A stretch of 8,426 bases of DNA from Lachnoclostridium sp. UBA1241 (GTDB lineage: Bacteria; Bacillota; Clostridia; Lachnospirales; Lachnospiraceae), in the NCBI GenBank assembly GCA_002308955.1, contig DBWJ01000021.1:51836-60261 (forward strand), read 5' to 3'. Positions 6,357 to 8,426 of this stretch are shown piece after piece (the stretch's first letter is position 1; each line of letters begins with the position of its first letter). A program made the position numbers and the translations under genes. The notes under the pieces were generated by a model. It saw nothing but the letters and a program-made list of their open reading frames with translations, had not been told where the DNA came from and searched no databases.

Positions 6357-7037
6357 ATGATCAAAGCAGTTATCTTCGACATGTTTGAAACGCTGGTTTC
6401 GCTGTTCAACGGCCGGACCTATTTCAGCGAGAACATCGCGGAAGAGCTTGGCGTGACAACCGATGAGTTTCGCGCGGCCTGGCACGCAAATGAGACGGAC
6501 CGCACCATCGGTCTCAAGACGATGGAAGAGGGCATTACAGTTACCCTGCAGGCAATCGGAAAGTATTCGCCGGAGACTGTACAGCAGATTGCGGGCAAGC
6601 GTCTCGCGGCTTTGGGCGACACATTCTCGATGATTCCGTCCGAATCAATCCGCCTTCTCAATTCGCTGCACGAGCGCGGCGTTAAGACCGGTCTTGTCAG
6701 CAACTGTTTCTCCGACGAGGCGGAGCTGATTAAGGCAAGTCCTTTGTATCCGCTTTTCGACGCGGTCAAGCTCTCCTACGAGCAGGGCATCAAAAAGCCG
6801 GACCCGCAAATCTATTACCGCATTATGGCAGAGCTCGATGTCGAGCCGGAGGAATGCCTCTATGTCGGTGACGGCGGCTCCAACGAACTCGCCGTCGCAA
6901 AGGAAATCGGCATGAAGCCCGTGCAGGCGCTCTGGTTCCGTCCGCTCATGTTTGAGCCGCACATCCCGAGCCCGGTGTATGACGAATACCCGCATGCCGA
7001 GGTCCAGGCGGACGTGCTGAATTATCTGGAGAGCTAG
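6357..7037 (+). CDS. HAD-superfamily hydrolase with variant active site
   Basis: This 226-residue cytoplasmic protein has the four HAD motifs and a helical C1 cap (about 18-90). Motif I is FDMFETL (7-13) with nucleophile Asp8; motif II has Ser115 in VSNCFSD; motif III is Lys147 in KKPDP; motif IV is VGDGGSNE (170-177) with Asp172 and Glu177. The second Asp of the usual DxD in motif I is Phe10, as in 2-haloacid dehalogenases (DxY) rather than classical phosphatases, so the reaction cannot be assigned with confidence. The preferred start is the ATG at 6357, because GAGGAGG (6344-6350) lies 6 nt upstream; an earlier in-frame ATG at 6342 overlaps that ribosome binding site. It lies 51 bp after the CAP gene with no terminator between, so it may be co-transcribed, but no functional link is evident. 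A hairpin terminator follows at 7095. Confidence 0.9.
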   Translation: MIKAVIFDMFETLVSLFNGRTYFSENIAEELGVTTDEFRAAWHANETDRTIGLKTMEEGITVTLQAIGKYSPETVQQIAGKRLAALGDTFSMIPSESIRLLNSLHERGVKTGLVSNCFSDEAELIKASPLYPLFDAVKLSYEQGIKKPDPQIYYRIMAELDVEPEECLYVGDGGSNELAVAKEIGMKPVQALWFRPLMFEPHIPSPVYDEYPHAEVQADVLNYLES

Positions 7038-7094
7038 GATGGAATTCTTGTCCGCCTCGTGGAAAATGTGAAAGAAAAGAAGGAAAAAGTAAGG

Positions 7095-7145
7095 AAAAGA
7101 GCCGATATTCTACTGATGTAGAATGTCGACTCTTTTATCTTTTTA
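7095..7145 (+). terminator. Rho-independent terminator after the HAD gene
   Basis: AAAAGAG (7095-7101) pairs with CTCTTTT (7130-7136). After a 2x2 internal loop, GATATTCTAC (7104-7113) pairs with GTAGAATGTC (7118-7127), with one G-U, around the TGAT tetraloop. A T-rich tail (to 7144) follows. Confidence 0.88.
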
Positions 7146-7202
7146 AATGAATGATTGATATCCGGATATTTGTGCTCATTTTTCGACTCGGTTTTTTACT
7201 GC
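7146..7202. other. AT-rich spacer with a 12-bp palindrome
   Basis: No gene is supported here. The only feature noted is the perfect palindrome ATATCCGGATAT at 7158-7169, with no nearby promoter or gene start to suggest it is an operator. Confidence 0.3.
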
Positions 7203-7366
7203 TGCCCACTAACCACGAGGGTTTACATTTTTCGGAGGAATCGAAAAGGCGAAAAAGCCTATGAAGAAACCGATTTGGAATATTTCATGGGAACACTTTC
7301 TTTTTTGATTTCCAACGGAAACTGTCGTAGAGCAGAGTTCGTGGGCAAATGACAGAGCCACGATTC
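7203..7366 (+). pseudogene. Decayed short reading frame leading into the tandem repeat (putative repeat-element remnant)
   Basis: From the ATG at 7261 the frame reads MKKPIWNISWEHFLF and then stops at TGA 7306-7308, just after a run of six Ts (7301-7306). Dropping one T gives FDFQRKLS, a TAG at 7328-7330, then SRVRGQMTEPRFYEIS, which runs straight into the 21-residue repeat frame. This is the pattern of a once-continuous frame broken by one frameshift and one stop. The upstream part (7203-7260) contains a GGAGG at about 7231 and a small AGGC/GCCT hairpin, but the GGAGG is too far from the ATG to be a normal ribosome binding site. The minus strand is also open across the region from a TTG at 7580. 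I recall similar peptides as scattered hypothetical proteins in Lachnospiraceae, but this is unverified memory. A non-coding repeat that merely happens to be open is the main alternative. Confidence 0.35.
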
Positions 7367-7529
7367 TACGAGATTTCAAATTCTGACAAAACAGTAGGAA
7401 CCCATAACCTGATGCCGGAATCTCAAACATACGAGATGTCAAATCTTGACAAAACAGTAGGAAGCCATAACCTGATGCCGGAATCTCAAACATACGAGAT
7501 TTCAAATTCTGACAAAACAGTAGGAAGCC
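7367..7529. repeat. 63-bp tandem repeat, about 2.6 copies
   Basis: Units start at 7367, 7430 and 7493. The first two are full 63-bp copies and the third is a partial copy of about 37 bp. Units 1 and 2 differ at only a few bases (ATT/ATG, TCT/CTT, ACC/AGC in the plus frame). Unit 3 matches unit 1 at the first two sites and unit 2 at the third, a mosaic expected from slippage or unequal exchange. The period is a multiple of three, so the plus frame gives a 21-residue repeat (YEISNSDKTVG, then xHNLMPESQT). All copy differences change the amino acid, which argues against selection on that peptide. Each unit junction can form a GGAATCTC/GAGATTTC hairpin around an 8-nt loop (with a wobble or mismatch). 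Confidence 0.9.
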
Positions 7530-7566
7530 GTGTCTCGAAACAAGTCGCACATATGAAAATATGAAA

Positions 7567-7595
7567 ACAGCGGGCTGCAATCTGCAGTCCGCTGT
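7567..7595 (-). terminator. Terminator of the PfoR-type membrane-protein gene
   Basis: A 13-bp stem (7567-7579 with 7583-7595; one G-U) has a 3-nt loop. On the minus strand it is followed by a T-rich tail (complement of 7550-7567, including TTTTCATATTTTC). It lies about 70 bp past the stop codon at 7665. On the plus strand no T-run follows, so the direction is clear. Confidence 0.8.
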
Positions 7596-7643
7596 AAGCT
7601 TTCAGGCATAAAAAACGAAGTATAAGTTTCCGAATTCGAAATC

Positions 7644-7661
7644 CCGGGCTTAGTGCCCCGG
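7644..7661 (-). other. Short GC hairpin just after the PfoR-type stop codon
   Basis: CCGGG (7644-7648) pairs with CCCGG (7657-7661) around an 8-nt loop, 3 bp downstream of the stop. There is no T-run directly after it on the minus strand, so it is a possible 3'-end hairpin only. Confidence 0.3.
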
Positions 7662-7664
7662 TCA

Positions 7665-8426
7665 TTAGTTCTCCGGAAGCTTCATATCGTCCTTCTTAAT
7701 CCAACCGGCCTTCCGGAGTACTTCGCAGAAGACGACGGAGAGGATGGCAGGAAGAACGAAGCAGATAAGCACGAGGCCGATCCATTCCTTCGCGCCGGGG
7801 GTTACGCCGGTAGCGGTCCAGCCGGTGATGACACCGATCTGACCGACAAGTCCGCAGGTACCCATACCGCCGCAGACCGGAGCGCCGTCCATGTGCATTT
7901 CGAAGAGGCAGGTCGAAAGAGGACCGGTGATAGCGGAAGCAAGAATCGGCGGAATCCAGATGCGAGGATTCTTCACGATATTACCCATCTGCAGCATGCT
8001 TGTGCCGAGGCCCTGGGAAACGAGACCGCCGACACCGTTCTCACGGAAGCTCATTACGGCAAATCCGACCATCTGTGCGCAGCAGCCCGCAACCGCGGCG
8101 CCGCCTGCAAGACCGGAGATTCCGATTGCCGCGCAGATTGCAGCGCTCGAAATCGGAAGCGTCAGCGCAATACCGATAACGACGGAAATCAGAAGACCCA
8201 TAACGAACGGAGCCTGGTCGGTCGCCCAGTTGATGAAGGTTCCGACTTTGCTTGCCGCCCAGCCGATGTGCGGTGCGCAGAGGATGGCAAGAAGGCCGCC
8301 GCTGAAGATCGTAACGAAAGGCGTAACCAGAATGTCAACCTTCGTCTCTTTGGAAACGAGCTTACCGAGCTCGGTAGCGATGATCGTGATCAAAAGAACG
8401 GCAAGCGGTCCGCCCGCGCCGCCTTC
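7665..8426 (-). CDS. PfoR/PTS_EIIC_2-family membrane protein (N-terminus off the window)
   Basis: The minus frame is open from the window edge (8426) to TAA at 7665-7667, giving 253 visible residues beginning EGGAGGPLAVL. The family is usually about 350 residues, so roughly the first 100 are missing. A TTG at 8393 in this frame is internal, not a start, because family-like sequence (GAGGPLA) continues upstream of it. Recognisable stretches are ELGKLVSKETKVDI, TLPISSAAI, GCCAQMVGFAVMSFRENG, QGLGTSMLQMGNIVKNPRIW, GLVGQIG and a C-terminal LRKAGWIKKDDMKL. Several hydrophobic helices and re-entrant-looking Gly-rich segments are visible. The family is annotated as a putative PTS IIC sugar transporter or as PfoR, named from a proposed regulator of perfringolysin in Clostridium perfringens; its substrate is not established. 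No EIIA or EIIB gene is visible. A terminator follows at 7567-7595. Confidence 0.88.
   Translation of the reverse strand, partial: EGGAGGPLAVLLITIIATELGKLVSKETKVDILVTPFVTIFSGGLLAILCAPHIGWAASKVGTFINWATDQAPFVMGLLISVVIGIALTLPISSAAICAAIGISGLAGGAAVAGCCAQMVGFAVMSFRENGVGGLVSQGLGTSMLQMGNIVKNPRIWIPPILASAITGPLSTCLFEMHMDGAPVCGGMGTCGLVGQIGVITGWTATGVTPGAKEWIGLVLICFVLPAILSVVFCEVLRKAGWIKKDDMKLPEN

Noticed and set aside
5307..6485. Long minus-strand open frame (about 390 codons) opposite the CAP gene, Arg/Cys-rich
   Set aside because: It is the complement of the Pro/Thr/Glu-rich stalk codons; the product is low-complexity, with no ribosome binding site or family resemblance.
7155..7352. 65-codon plus-strand open frame before the tandem repeat
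   Set aside because: It has an implausible sequence, no suitable ribosome binding site, and other frames in the same stretch are equally open; treated as part of the repeat element.
7367..7529. CRISPR array
   Set aside because: The repeated units are contiguous 63-mers with no unique spacers, and no cas genes are present.
7209..7580. 123-codon minus-strand open frame through the tandem repeat
   Set aside because: It would begin at a TTG in the loop of the PfoR-gene terminator, with no ribosome binding site; kept only as evidence of multi-frame openness.

Overview
The window looks like chromosome from a low-to-mid GC anaerobic Firmicute, most likely the class Clostridia and plausibly Lachnospiraceae. 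The reasons are strong GGAGG-type ribosome binding sites, a Bacillus-type short glucose-6-phosphate isomerase, a PfoR/PTS_EIIC_2-type membrane protein, and surface proteins with long Thr-Pro stalks and the Ig-like 'GNYTG' module common in that group. This is a judgement from sequence style and remembered families; no search was run.

Layout. (1) 1-320: the 3' end of a cold-shock protein gene (+), then a long near-symmetric hairpin that can serve both converging transcripts. (2) 321-1289 (-): a membrane-anchored M15B/VanY-type D,D-carboxypeptidase. (3) 1290-1459: divergent extended -10 promoters. (4) 1460-3610 (+): pgi and nadE, 45 bp apart, probably one transcript, ending in a bidirectional terminator. 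(5) 3710-4336 (-): a small rhomboid protease. (6) 4337-4568: divergent promoters with consensus-like -35/-10 boxes and a structured leader for the rhomboid mRNA. (7) 4569-6305 (+): a secreted, C-terminally anchored CAP/SCP-domain surface protein, followed 51 bp later by (8) 6357-7037 (+): a HAD-superfamily hydrolase lacking the usual second catalytic Asp. (9) 7038-7664: a convergent, AT-richer intergenic region with a terminator at each side and, between them, a decayed repeat element containing a 63-bp tandem repeat. (10) 7665-8426 (-): the C-terminal part of a PfoR/PTS_EIIC_2 membrane protein that runs off the window.

How the genes relate. Most are housekeeping (glycolysis, NAD synthesis, cold-shock RNA chaperone). 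The envelope theme is carried by the carboxypeptidase, the rhomboid and the CAP protein. The first and last share a Thr-Pro stalk design, and the rhomboid and CAP genes are divergent neighbours sharing one promoter region. The items most worth following up are the tandem-repeat element at 7203-7529, the possible rhomboid/CAP protease-substrate pair, and the altered HAD active site. I see no CRISPR array, tRNA, rRNA, transposase or recognisable defence system.
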